Assembly (NCBI GenBank): GCA_019925095.2
Contig: JAHHIN020000030.1
Span: 3,827,001-3,891,000, forward strand
DNA length: 64,000 nucleotides
DNA from: Dendrolimus kikuchii
Taxonomy: Eukaryota; Arthropoda; Insecta; Lepidoptera; Lasiocampidae
Direction: 5' to 3'
Below are positions 33,790 to 44,976 of this stretch, piece after piece; the stretch's first letter is position 1, and every line of letters starts with the position of its first letter. The translations under genes and the position numbers were made by a program. The notes under the pieces were generated by a model. That model was not told the origin of the DNA. It saw nothing but the letters and a program-made list of their open reading frames with translations, and made no database searches.

Positions 33790-34050
33790 TAAATTTTTTA
33801 TTGTGTGAGTTTAGCAGACAGACAGACGACCCAAGACTGACCACAGAGAGAGACCAGACCCAGGCCACTAATGCCGAAACACAACTCAAAGTTGTTATGG
33901 CGACATACTCTAGACCAGAGGTGGTAGTAATACAGAAGGGCAAATACTCTACGACCGGGCTGTGGGTGGTTTTGACGCCTCTTAAGACAGGCTGCCTGGC
34001 CGTAGGAAATTATATGTATTCTTTTTCTGTTCCTGCATCGATACATTTTT
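33790..34050 (+). repeat. Repeat A, diverged copy
   Basis: Matches repeat A (gcagacagacagacgaccc ... acaactcaaagttgttatgg ... gttcctgcatcg) with about 25% mismatch and small deletions. Confidence 0.6.
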
Positions 34051-34433
34051 TCTCCACAGCTCCAGATCCCTAGTTCCACTAGCAGCTCATCCCTATAGAC
34101 TACTACCTATTGTACTCATTTACTACAATAGTCCTACGCTGGTCGGAGATTATACTTGGGTACATTTTTATATGGTGTAGACAGGGAGTTTTGCGGGTCA
34201 GTGACGCACCACAGTTACCTTAAAATAGTCAAAAGGCCTCTAGGCGTTGTCCATTTTCATGGCCCCACGCAAGTTCTCCAAAAGTCCGGGCTATTTTTAT
34301 GACCCGTGATGTTCATCGACATAAATTAAAGGTACAGTCGCGCAAAACCTCACGTCCGTTCATTCGTTCAGTCTTGTGATTCTGCGTTACAACAATATTT
34401 CGCGATATATTCCAATATATATAATGTAATCTC

Positions 34434-34618
34434 GGGTGGGGTATAGATATACGGCACATTTATTTATTATGAACAAATCCGAACTTTTTTAATATAGGTT
34501 AGAAGGCTAAGACGCCTTAGCCCGCCTTAGCTTTCGTGGTTATTTTTTTTATAACCACCCAAAATTAATTTTATATCACAAGTAATAAATAAATGTGCCG
34601 TATATCTATACCGCACCC
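34434..34618. mobile_element. 185-bp MITE with perfect 8-bp target duplication
   Basis: Terminal inverted repeats of about 37 bases (gggtgSggtatagatatacgg and on through cacatttatttatta) are flanked on both sides by GTAATCTC (34426-34433 and 34619-34626). The 8-bp duplication points to the hAT superfamily, although the terminus is not CAGGG. No coding sequence; internal sequence contains the symmetric aaggctaagacgccttagc. Confidence 0.88.
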
Positions 34619-35449
34619 GTAATCTCTAACGAGGTCGAATTGAATTCTTTTAACGAATTAAAAAAAAGAAAACAACAGATTCAAAATATAAGTTTTCTCA
34701 TTTTTTCTATCATCTGCTAGAGCGTCACGTGAAAACTACTGTATAGATTTGAATGAAACTCAACACATAGCAAGCTTATATCCTAGGTCAACAATAAGGA
34801 TACTTTTTATCCTGACAAATGGCGTCATCTCCTTGGGATAGACGGCAACAACCAAAAAATGCCGCTGTGGTAGCGTTTTTTTCCGTAATGCAATTCACTA
34901 TTAAGTACATCGTTGTTGTAAGAACGCGAATGAAGTTTTGGTGGCAGACACCGACAAATCAGAAAGCAACCTTAATATTTTCTTCTACAGCATACATAAC
35001 CTGTCAATTATTATTGCCTTTACCCTCCTTATTTGAACAGTTGTGTTTCATATCAAAACTAATTTTGAAGGATTCATGATTTATTAATCAGTTGTCACGA
35101 ATCTTCGAAAACTGTATCGTTGTTAACAATATGTATATTAAGATGCTGTTAACAATTTTGATCTTTTGGGTAAGTTAATTTATTCACTCTTCGTCAAACG
35201 GCAATGGCCATTTTGGGCCCACTCTGAAACTGGACGAACCTTAAGCAAAAACTTTCTAAAATCTAACAGCGATTTTAATAAACAAATTAACGTAATAAAC
35301 ATGGTAATACTATTCACTGAATAAATTTAAAAAAACAATACAATGAAATTATTCTAAAATCTTAAATTTATTTATTTATGGACAACCTAAAGCTAAATAC
35401 ATATGATTAAATAACAAAGGAAAGCCAATGACAGGTTTTAATTTTTTTT
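34619..35449. other. No gene recognised
   Basis: AT-rich sequence with an 86-codon ORF (34819-35079) that shows no domain. The stretch around 34715-34800 (agcgtcacgtgaaaactactg) looks like mobile-element tail sequence. Confidence 0.4.
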
Positions 35450-35512
35450 TTAAGTTTATGGCTTGGCAACTAGGCCTTTAAGCCAGGCGCAATTGTATTG
35501 TAGGCTACAATC
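35450..35512 (+). repeat. Repeat B fragment
   Basis: Reads ggcttggcaactaggccttt followed by aagccaggcgcaattg, the 5' end of repeat B only. Confidence 0.7.
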
Positions 35513-35599
35513 CACACCATGACAGGTTTTCACAAATAAGCTATACATGCAGACGTAAAAAAGGCACCGAGATGGTTAGTATTAAATTATTTTTTAAGT

Positions 35600-35918
35600 A
35601 GTTTTTTTTTATTGCAGGAGTTCAGCAGACAGGCAGACGGCCCACTTGATGGAAAACGGTTACCATCGCCTATGGACATTTGCAACACCAAAGGTGCTAC
35701 AAATGCGCTGCTGCTCTCTTAAGGGAGACTGGATCCTGGTCACTAATGCCGGAACACAACTCAAGGTTGTTATGGCGACATACTTTAGACCAGGGGTGGT
35801 AGCCATCCAGTCGGGCAAATGCCCTACCACCTGGCTGTGGGTTGTTAAGTCGCCTCTCACGACAGGCCGCTCGGCCGCAGGAAATTGTATTCTTTCTCCG
35901 TTACTGCACGGATAAAAT
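35600..35918 (+). repeat. Repeat A copy with 89-codon ORF and splice-acceptor-like start
   Basis: Begins with ttttttttttattgcag, a good 3' splice-site look-alike in the sense direction of the host gene, and runs to gttactgcacggataa. The frame at 35646-35915 stays open for 89 codons and closely matches those of the copies at 31343 and 50914. Confidence 0.75.
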
Positions 35919-36474
35919 ATACATATCCTAGTTATAGATATTTTTGTAGTCAGGCATAGAAATTACAATTATATAAATATACATTTGATTTCCGCTGGTC
36001 AATCAAAAATCAATGGTTTTTGATTGACTGGCATCTTTACTTATTTCATTATTCAATGACTCTATACACTGTTGACTGTTGAACTCACTGGCGTAGCTCC
36101 TGAAATAAAACTTACACAATTGATATACATCAACAATATCATATGAAGTAAAAATATATAAATCCAGGTTTAAGAAAAATCATAATTTTTCTAGCGAAAT
36201 ACTTCGAAAATCGTATATTTTCAGGGTACAACATTCAAAACGAGATGGCACTGTTCATTATTAGCACGCACTATGGTTTGCTATATTCCGCTTTCATAGA
36301 TTTAATCTGTTTTGTTTACAAAATGTTTGTAGGCCACGGTGGCAGGGCCTACAATACCAATTTTTACTATTATTATTCCGCCGCGATGATTCTGAGATGA
36401 TATTGTGGATGGAGTAGAATACGAATTTTTGACACTCGCAGTGGAATCGTACATTGATTATGTTCGCAACGCCT

Positions 36475-36605
36475 TGATATTAAGATATCATAATTGGACC
36501 CCTGCTAAGCCACTTTGGACAAACGTGGCGGATATACTGTCCATTTCTCTATAGTGAAGGCCCGAGCCCAGCAATAGGACGTTTATGGGCTGTTGTCATT
36601 ATACC
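36475..36605 (+). repeat. tRNA-derived SINE, 3' part
   Basis: 3' body (aagccactttggacaaacgtg ... gcccgagcccagcaatagg) matching the complete SINE at 37023-37322. The 5' tRNA-like head is missing. Confidence 0.75.
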
Positions 36606-36616
36606 TATATAATTTA

Positions 36617-37005
36617 ATCTGCGGAGTGATGCTCGCGGACCGCGTTCGTAATATCGAAGTAAGAAAGAGAGTTGGTCTGAAAGAGAGTGTCGGGGTGAAG
36701 GTAAGGAAAGGCATGCTCCGGTGGTTCGGGCATGTGGAAAGAATGCATGATGAAAGAATGACTAAACAGATATACAATACAAAAGTGGATGGATGCAGAA
36801 GTCGTGGAAGGCCACGTCACACCTTCCATGATTAAATTGATCGTGTACTAGCAGAAGGTGATGTCAGGAGCCTTAAGAACAGACGAGCGTGCATGACAAG
36901 AGTTATGAATGTCAAAGAAGCGAGTGAGGTGTGTAAGAATAAGCCTGAATGGCGCTCTGTTGTTCGTGCCTACCCCGCAAGCGAACTGGCGTGAAGTTAT
37001 GTATG
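36617..37005 (+). pseudogene. RTE-like LINE 3' fragment
   Basis: Starts at the CGVMLADRVRN block of the RT C-terminus and ends with AYPASELA and tatgta. A TAA interrupts the frame at HD* (about 36834). The SINE at 37023 inserted into its tail. Confidence 0.85.
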
Positions 37006-37022
37006 TAATTTAATGAAGCAAT

Positions 37023-37322
37023 ACAAATAGTCGTGGTAAGGTAATGGCTAGCGGACGCGTCCCAGACTCAAAGGGTGCGGGTTCGATTTTGGCCGGAACG
37101 CATGCCCCACTTAGGCAGTTTTCTGACCTAATGTGCATATTGTCACAATTACCACGTGCTAACAACGGTGAAGGAAAACATCGTGATGCAACCTGCATAT
37201 CGAAATAACCAACGTGTCAAACCTGCCAAGCCGCCTTGGACAAGCGTGGCGGGTATACTGTCAATTTCTCTATAGTGCGAGGCCCGAGCCCAGCAGTAGG
37301 ACGTTCATGGGCTGTCATTATA
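37023..37322 (+). mobile_element. Complete tRNA-derived SINE with target duplication
   Basis: The head contains a box-A-like tggctagcgg (about 37048) and a box-B-like gggttcgattttggcc (about 37079). The body ends gcccgagcccagcagtagg ... gggctgtcattata. Flanks repeat taatttaatgaagcaat (37006-37022) and taatttaatgaaagcaat (37323-37340), a 17-18-bp duplication. About 300 bp and probably transcribed by RNA polymerase III; the LINE partner is not evident. Confidence 0.82.
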
Positions 37323-37559
37323 TAATTTAATGAAAGCAATTCAAAAATATACACCACCCCTGCCCCTTTCTAACTTTGAATTTAAGTTGAAAATTTTTGA
37401 AAAAAAGTTTATGTAACCACTGCTAAATATAAAGACCTGTCTTAAACTCTATCACCTCTGTGCGTAACCTGATATTGAATTAAAAATTGTAATTTCAGAT
37501 GGCCGTCGTGACTCAAATGACAGCATATCCAAGTGAGTTCAAGTTTTTTTTAATTTTTT

Positions 37560-37832
37560 TATTGCAGGACTTCAGCAGACAGGCAGACGGACCACTTGAT
37601 GAAAAGCGGTTACCATCGCCTATGGACATTTGCAACAGCAAAGGTGCTACAAATGCGCTGCTGCTCTCCCCGACTGGACGCTGGTCACTGACTCCGGAAC
37701 ACAACTCAAGGTTGTTATGGCGACATACTTTAGACATCCAGGCGAGCAATGCCCTACCACCTGGCTGTGGGTTTGTTTTGTTGCCTGTTACGACAGGCCG
37801 TCGGCAGCAGTTCCGTTCCTGCACGGATAGAT
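37560..37832 (+). repeat. Repeat A copy
   Basis: From ttattgcaggacttcagcag to gttcctgcacggatag, with small deletions that break the frame seen in other copies. Confidence 0.75.
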
Positions 37833-39132
37833 ATATACTTATATATAGACGGTTTGTTTGTTTTTTTTTCAATTGTAAATAGGTTTGCGTTTGACCACGA
37901 TCACGTCCAGTGGCGAACGATGATGCGGTCGAAGATGGAGCACGCTTACCTAGATAGTACCTATAGTGACATGTATATGCCAATAGCTCCTATGTATAAT
38001 GACTGAAATACTCTTATTTTACAGGAGAGCGTGTCAAAGATAAATTGCTTATAACTTGTTTAGTTTTAACACTACTCTTTCATCAATGATTTATTTTCTT
38101 TTTGACAGTTCGATCATTAATCAATTCATTAAGGACCTTACTTATAATCGTTTCTTAAATTTAAGGAAACTGCTCAGCAACTGATTAGTGATAATCTTAC
38201 TCATAAACTCCTCTTTAGTCGAATGTTTTGCGTACAACCTACGTTAATCATTCAAATTTCGTTTATCTGTGCTTCTCTTAGGTAAACAACAAGTAATACA
38301 CGTTTATAAGTGAAAAAAAAAGATATTCATTGATTAGGGTCTGATTCTGATTCTCTTACTTAAGAGATGGCTAATCGTTTCTTAACGGGATTATTATAAG
38401 TAAGGCCGTAAGAGTCTAGAGAATTAAAACTAAATACTTAAAAATAAACTAAATTACAAATAAACTACCTGACCCATGCCCACTTCGATAGGCATCAGAA
38501 AAAAATTCAAAAATACTTATTTATAATCACAATCAAATATACCCTATGTCACTCAGAAATAATGTAGCTTTCCACTGGTGAAAGAATTTTCAAAATCAGT
38601 TAAGTAGATCCAGAGATTACCTCCTACAACGTCACAAACTTCACCTCTTTATTTTTTGTTGAGTTTAATTACCTACTAAGCGAATTCAAAATATTTCCCC
38701 TTCCGTATTGCCCGTACCCCAGTGACGCCTACATCGCATAACCCTATCTAGCCGATTAGGGTGCGCGGCGACCACGCATCTTTTTTTTAATACTTACATT
38801 TTTAAACTCGTGATATCTTTCGAATGGAATGTCCGAATTGAATAATTCAAAAAGTTATATAAATATATTGAAGCAGTCTTGAATATGAAGTAATTTATTT
38901 TGATAAGGATGAATACCAAGATACAAATAAAGAGCCTTTTCCAGCGGCCGCATTTTAATTAATTTTTAAAAATAAAAGAACACTTATTGTGGCATAACTA
39001 TAATACTTAGACATAGGCTGTCGCGACACTTTTTGTAAATAATGATGTGTTCTACAAAGTCGTAGTACATTATCTTATTCTATCGTCAATAGTTTTTGCA
39101 GCGCACGCGATTTTAGGTTTTTTTTTTGTTTT
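37833..39132. other. No gene recognised; one short repeat
   Basis: AT-rich. 38515-38660 is a diverged lepidopteran-type repeat (gtagctttccactggtgaaag ... aacgtcacaaactt). No supported exon. Confidence 0.4.
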
Positions 39133-39690
39133 TTGCCAGGCCGAGCTTCAGGCGATCAGGAGGCGGGAAACCGCCACCATGATCCAAACTTGGTCGAGAG
39201 AGTTGCAAACTTCTGTGGCAGGCATTGGAACGGTGGAGGCGGTGCGCCCGCACCTGTTGCGGTGGCTCTCGTGGAAACGCGGGACCCTGACCTTCAGGAT
39301 GACGCAGATACTTACCGGGCATGGGTGCTTCGATAAGTATCTGAATCATATCGCGGGCTTCCTGCCTTTCCCTCAGTGTCGCCAATGTGGCGCATTAGAT
39401 ACTGTGTTTGATACGCTGGTCGAGTGCGTAGCATGAGCACCGCAAAGATATGAACTCGAGACCCTCGTAGGTCCGATCGATTCGCTGGGCAGTTTTGTGC
39501 AAGCCATGCTGCATAGCGACGATCATTGGGTGGGTGCGGCCAATTTCTGCGAGACTGTCATGACTCAAAAGGAGGCCGCGGAACGAGAGAGGTGCGCATG
39601 CGTCTCGCGGGTACCGACGTCAGTCGGGGTCCCGGAGGCGCAGACATGCAAATTCTCAACCCGAAAGCCACAAATATGTATCCATCACCG
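39133..39690 (+). pseudogene. R1-clade LINE, C-terminal remnant
   Basis: The frame gives FRMTQILTGHGCFDKYLNHIA, then a Cys-His motif (CRQCGALDTVFDTLVEC) and FCETVMTQKEAAERER, the typical 3' end of R1-type ORF2 proteins. A TGA at about 39434 interrupts it. The 5' part is absent. Confidence 0.75.
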
Positions 39691-39853
39691 ATGGATGCAT
39701 ATTTGCGGCGTTTCAGGGTTTCTTGAAATGTAGCTTGTCTTCCTGGAGTGACGGCTGTATTTGGAAGGTGGGAAGCCGCTAACATATCGACACAAGTTGC
39801 GTCCCATACTAAGGGGCGTCCCATCTTCCAAGGTACTGTAGCAGCAAAGGTAG

Positions 39854-39943
39854 AGGTTAAATTATTATTTAACCTGTGTCAGTGAATACTACTCTCTGCC
39901 ATCTGAAGTATTCTTCAGATAGCAGAGAGTAGAGTATTCACTG
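39854..39943. other. Twin hairpins with identical TATT loops
   Basis: 39854-39875 is a perfect 9+9 stem (aggttaaat / atttaacct) with loop tatt. 39880-39943 is a stem of about 30 bases (cagtgaatact ... atctgaag / cttcagat ... agtattcactg) with one mismatch, a 2-base bulge and the same tatt loop. Confidence 0.85.
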
Positions 39944-39959
39944 TCGAGTGCTGTAGGAA

Positions 39960-40480
39960 CTGATTTATTTTGGAAACGGTAACTTCAAGTACAAATATTA
40001 ACAACTCGTACTGCTAGTATGTATAGCACAGTGTGTGAGCGGTACGGACGATGTGCGAGCGAGATAGAGCAACCATTAATATCCGCGCTCCCGCGCTGCG
40101 CTAGCCAGTAGTTCGTTGTCCGCTGCGATGACTAGACGTATGCTGCTCCCATATTACCAACGACATTCCGTCCAGTCGCTTGCCATCGCCGCGGCACAAT
40201 CCGTTCGGTTCAAGAACAGCTGGTACCCCGACGGTAACAAGAGACCGGCGGGTGATATCATTCATTGCCGCATCAATTCATTATGTGTTAAACCATTATC
40301 ATTTAGATTATATATGAAAATTGAGTTTCTTTGCCAATACATTTTGATCTATTTGATGCACCCCATGTCATTTGCTAAAAATACTGCGATGCGCAATAAT
40401 AAAGCCATATAAGCCATATGTTTAAACTTAATAGCGAAGTAAGCAAGAGTATGACTTTTTGAATCATAATTTTTTGAATT
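39960..40480. other. GC-rich block, unidentified
   Basis: 40030-40250 is GC-rich (gagcggtacggacgatgtgcgagcg ... gacggtaacaagagaccggcg) and may be part of an LTR or leader, but no partner repeat is in the window. A short ORF (40116-40412) shows no domain. Confidence 0.35.
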
Positions 40481-40806
40481 TTGCCAGGTGGTAGGGCATT
40501 TGTCCGACTGGATGGCTACCCCCCTAGTCTAGAGTAGGCCGCCATAACAACTTTGAGTTGTGTTCCGTATGGAGGGTAGAGGTAAAGAGAACCATCTCTG
40601 TATATGAAGAAGTGTCCATCGAAATGCATTAAATTAGGGTGGCGCCACTTTGGCATCAGGGTGGATTTTAAAGAAAGCGCCAAAAGTTATTAGAGTAGTA
40701 TTATAGTATTTTACTTTAATAAAATTAAATATTACAAAATCACTAAGCGTATTACTCAAAACTCATGATATAAAACCACTATTCACGTTTTCACATAACA
40801 ATTCTT

Positions 40807-41071
40807 TGATGAAAGAATGACTAAACAGATATACAATGCAAAAGTGGATGGATGCAGAAGTCGTGGAAGGCCACGACACACCTTCCATGATCAAATTGAT
40901 CGTGTACTAGCGGAGGGTGATGTCAGGAGCCTTAAGAACAGATGAGTGTGCATGACAAGAGTTATGAATGTCAAAGAAGCAAGTGAGGTGTGTACGAATG
41001 GGCCTAAATGGCGCTCTGTTGTTCGTGCCTACCCCGCAAGGGAACTGGGGTGAAGTTATGTATGTATGTAT
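40807..41071 (+). pseudogene. RTE-like LINE 3' fragment
   Basis: Only the last about 70 codons (ERMTKQIYNAKVDGC ...) and the (atgt)n tail. A TGA replaces a sense codon near 40945. Confidence 0.85.
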
Positions 41072-41619
41072 GAAATTCTTTGAGGTTATATTTAGTAAAT
41101 TACTTTATACTACGTAAATAGTTGACGTTTTATAACACTGTACTACTGTAACCAACTACTCTAGTCGCCAAAGATATTAATTTTTTCAACTCGGCAAATT
41201 TCGATTCGTCTACAACAACAATATTCATACCCCCTTTGTCCACATCAGCGCACTTGTGGACGGTTTTTGAACTGTTATTTACAGCTTACAACTTGACAAT
41301 TCTTCAACTATTTTCTTATATTGGATGATTCTCCTTACCTCTACCCTCAATAGTGTTCCCGGATAAGTGGTCAGGTTCCAGTTAGGCCTTCAAGGCCGGC
41401 AGCACAATGTGATTGCCATCACAGTTGGACCGTCCGCTTGTCTGCTGTGCTTCAGCAATAAAACAATAATAATAAATGGCATGCTTTTTCTTTGCTTTTA
41501 ATTAGAACATTTTCGTTTCAATACGGTTAGTTACGATTAAGTCTAGATATGGCGACGATAGTTTATAGTTTATGCATTAGACGACTCGCAGAAAGCGCAC
41601 TACTAAAGCTACGATCCAT
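41072..41619. other. Short repeat debris
   Basis: 41221-41345 matches 57950-58058 (gtggacggtttttgaactg ... tgattctccttacctctaccc). 41347-41465 is a repeat A fragment. No gene. Confidence 0.5.
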
Positions 41620-41684
41620 CAGGGACTTACAACGACCACGTTCACGACCGTGATTTTTCCCGTTCCACTTGCTTGCCGGCGTTA
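41620..41684 (-). mobile_element. hAT-like MITE, left half (host of nested insertion)
   Basis: cagggacttacaacgaccacg ... cttgccggcgtta matches one end of the MITE at 59131-59396 in reverse. It breaks off exactly at the gypsy element and resumes at 53784. Confidence 0.8.
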
Positions 41685-41688
41685 CAAT

Positions 41689-41893
41689 TTTCGCGGCGGT
41701 GCGTATTCGTCCCCGCGATTGAGGTTTGGGGTAATTTAAAAGTCGATTGTTAGAATTTAAATTTATTACCCCAAAAGCGACAACCTTACTCACGCACGGG
41801 TCGGCTCGCAGTGGCCGCCCGCCTTTCATACTTCTCGCACGATGCATTCTGCTTACCTAGCATTCCGCCTTACACGCTTACATGTTCCCTACA
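41689..41893 (-). repeat. 3' LTR of nested gypsy element
   Basis: Minus strand reads TGTAGGGAACATG ... CCGCCGCGAAA, followed by the target duplication ATTG. Confidence 0.9.
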
Positions 41894-42137
41894 CTACATT
41901 CCCCAAATTTTCCCAAAATTTTACAATACAATTATTTGTTACAACACATTAAAACATTAGCAATAAAATTCAATGACACATAGATAGAAAAAAAATTGAT
42001 TACATATGTTATTATATGTAGATTCACTGCATATCACAACACTATGCATAACTTGCTGCAGGTGGGTGCTGAGGTACCGTGCGCGTGTTTATCGGTCCTG
42101 GCAATGCCATCCGAATTCCTCCAGATGTATTATTGAC

Positions 42138-42314
42138 TTATTTATGGATCCATTTCCTGACCCGATGGCGACATTGACGCCATAATATCAGATCTATAAT
42201 TATAATTGCAGCCGTCCCACATGCCGCAAAACCAATATTATATTTGGTTACTTGCGACTCCACAGCGTTGTTTTGAGCTATGATAACTTCTTCCTTGCTA
42301 TAAGACTTGCCCAT
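42138..42314 (-). CDS. Small predicted myristoylated membrane protein (58 aa)
   Basis: It lies between pol and the 3' LTR of the nested gypsy element, the position env would take. The Met chosen gives MGKSYSKEE, a good N-myristoylation context (Gly2, Ser6), a polar stretch (VIIAQNNAVESQ), one hydrophobic segment of about 20 residues (IGFAACGTAAIIIIDLILW) and a basic end (RQCRHRVRKWIHK). The frame is open further upstream to 42434 but that part has no such features. I do not recognise a named family with certainty. A peripheral or single-pass membrane role is inference from the motif pair. A chance ORF is less likely because of this ordered arrangement. Confidence 0.55.
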   Translation of the reverse strand: MGKSYSKEEVIIAQNNAVESQVTKYNIGFAACGTAAIIIIDLILWRQCRHRVRKWIHK

Positions 42315-42612
42315 TGTTTCTAATTTTAAGTATTTAATTGAAGTGCTGTAATGTGCAGCGAGTATACAATAATGATCCAAAAATATATTTCTAACTGTTA
42401 CAATAATAATATTTTGCAAGAATGTATTTACCAATAATTATAATACCTATGCATTCTTGATCAAGGTACACCTTTGATATATTCCGCCGTATGCAGTTCG
42501 GTGTAATAAGTTATTTGATACTCAGAAAAACAAGTTGTTTACTTATAAAATCAAAGTTCATTTGTTGAAATGTAAACGTAGGGATTTAGTTCTATGTAAG
42601 GCTGGTTACATA

Positions 42613-44971
42613 CTATAAATTAAAAGTAACACGTGGCTTAACTATGCGACCGCTCCTAGTTTTCTTAATATTAATATTCTTATCACTAGTATTTCTTAAT
42701 AGACTATCGGTACTAGGTATAATGCTAGAATGTTTGTTGGGAGCTGAATCATGTTTATGTTCAAATTTAGCCTTTGCAAAATTATTCTCATTTTGTTCAT
42801 TAATTAAATATGCTGGTTTTAATCTATCTATTGAGATATTAAGCTTCCTGTTAGGTAATTGCAAGATAAATGTTTTTGTATTTCGCTCTAAAACAGGGTA
42901 AGGTACTTCATATATGGGTGTCAATGGCTTACGAATAGCATCGTTACGGATAAAAACATGTTTACATTTATTAAGATCGTCATGTACAAATAATGTTCGT
43001 GAGTCTCGCATATCGTGTGAAACGGGCTTTAAGTTACTTATTGTGTTTTTCAATTTACTTAGTAATACGTCATCGCTAATACTTGGGTTATCAGGGATAT
43101 TATAAAAATCTCCTGGTAGCCGAAGTGTTTTCCCGTACACATATTCTGCGGAACTCACGCCATTGTCACTTCTACATGCTGCGCGTAACCCTAGTAGTAC
43201 AGTTGGCAACTCATCACACCACGATTTGTTATCTATAAGACGCGCAGTTAGTGCTGATTTCATAGACCTATGCCAGCGTTCCACAATGCCATTGCATTGT
43301 GGGTGGTATGGTGTAGTACGCGACTTTTTAATACCCATATATTTCATTAACTGTGCGAATAGCGAACTTTCGAATTGACGACCTTGATCGCTCGTTAATT
43401 TAACAGGACAGCCGAATCGAGTGATCCATGTTTCATAGAAAACTTTCGCTACCGTTTCGGCTGTTATGTCTCGTATTGGAATTGCTTCAGGCCAACGAGT
43501 GGTACGGTCGATCATTGTTACGCAGTACTTATATCCATTTGAGATGTTGGTAAAGGTCCTATAATGTCAATGTGCACCTGCTGAAATCTATCAACCTCTG
43601 AAAATGGTTGTAAGTTTGAAACGATGTGTCTATGTACTTTTGATCTTTGACATTGTATACAAGTTTTGGCCCATTGTCCTACGTCACGATTTAAGCCTGG
43701 CCAAAAAAATCGTTGCGCGATCAATTTTCGCGTTGCACGAATACCGGGATGACTGAGATTATGTACCGAATCGAAAGCTAATTTTCGAAAATTTTCGGTT
43801 ACGTAAGGTCTACAAGTACTAGTTGAGTTTTCGCAATAAAGAGGTATTTCAGAATTCGGAATAAAACATTTCTTTAAACTAAAATTATTATTTGTCTCTT
43901 CTAGTAACTTATTTAACTCTATGTCTGTACTTTGAGACAGTGCTAATTCTGAGAAATCAATTGCACCTGGGCAGTGTATGGTTTCAATTCGCGATAACGT
44001 GTCCGCCGCTGCATTCCTTTCGCCTTGTATGTACTTAATATCTGTTGTAAATTCACTAACAAATAATAATTGTCTAGTTCGTCTCGGTGTTTCACAATTA
44101 CTTCCTAACTTATTAAATGCATATATTAAAGGTTTGTGATCTGTAAATATGGTTAACTAATTTCCTTCGAAAAGATAGCGGAAATGTTTAATGGCCATAT
44201 AAATTCCTAATAACTCTCTATCGTATGTGGAGTACTTTTGTTGAGCTTTGGTAAACTTCTTAGAAAAGTATCCCAAGGGTTGCCATAAACCGTTAACTTG
44301 CTGTTGCAATACCGCTCCTGCGCATGTATTTGATGCGTCAGTCATAAGTGCTAAAGGTACTTGTGCTACAGGATGCGCTAACGAGACTGAGTTTTTCAAA
44401 CTGTCTTTACACGTTTGAAATGCTTGTATTGCGTCATCGTTCCACTGAATAATAGTTTTATCTTTGCGTTTAGAACCTTTTAAAAATTCGTTTAATTTTG
44501 CCTGATGTGTGGCGGCGTTGGGTGTACTTGCTCTATAGAAATTCATCATGCCCAAAAATCGTCTTAGTGCTTCTATGGTTTTTGGTAACTGGTATTCTAT
44601 AATTGCCCTTATTTTACTGTTAAGAGGACGAATTCCATAAGTAGACACTTCGTATCCCAAAAATTCAATGTTAGGTTTACAAAACTCACTTTTAGCGATA
44701 TTTATTGTAATACCATACTTTCTAAATCTGTCAAAAACTTGACGTAAATAAAGTTTGTTTTGTTCTATACTGTCACTAGCAATGATAACGTCATCGACAA
44801 AGTTGAATAGGAAATCTAGGCCTCGTAACACATTATGGTTCATAAAACGTTGGAATGTTTGACTAGCGTTTCGAAGACTGAAGGTCATACGCGGGAATTC
44901 AAACAGACCAAAAGGTGTTATAATAGCGGTTTTTTCAATGTCCTCCTTAGCAACTTTGATATAATGATAAG
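42613..44971 (-). pseudogene. pol: Nested gypsy pol, distal part (RT end, RNase H, integrase)
   Basis: From the BEL insertion point it reads RT (TAIITPFGLFEFPRMTF, FVDDVI in place of YxDD), RNase H (TDASNTCAGAVLQQ, DRELLGIYMAI), an in-frame TAG at 44157-44159, the RNase H-integrase linker, the integrase head (NLSHPGIRATRK ... CIQCQRSK), core D (DIIGPLP), a frameshift near 43520-43540, then the second D (TSDQGRQF), E (GIVERWH) and the C-terminal domain ending KKTRSGRIVKPRVTF. About half identical to the element at 18264-23007, so the same clade but a different family. Confidence 0.85.
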
Positions 44972-44976
44972 ACTTA
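44972..44976. other. Target duplication ACTTA, left
   Basis: ACTTA (44972-44976) repeats at 51769-51773. Removing the insertion plus one copy joins the RT codons on each side in frame, which confirms the boundary. Confidence 0.88.

Noticed and set aside
37023..37110. Possible tRNA gene
   Set aside because: The A and B boxes belong to a SINE with body and target duplications; the cloverleaf is incomplete.
37499..37532. Mini-exon candidate between tttcag and gtgagt
   Set aside because: 34 bases would change phase from 1 to 2, unlike the other exons, and it lies among repeats. Too weak to call.
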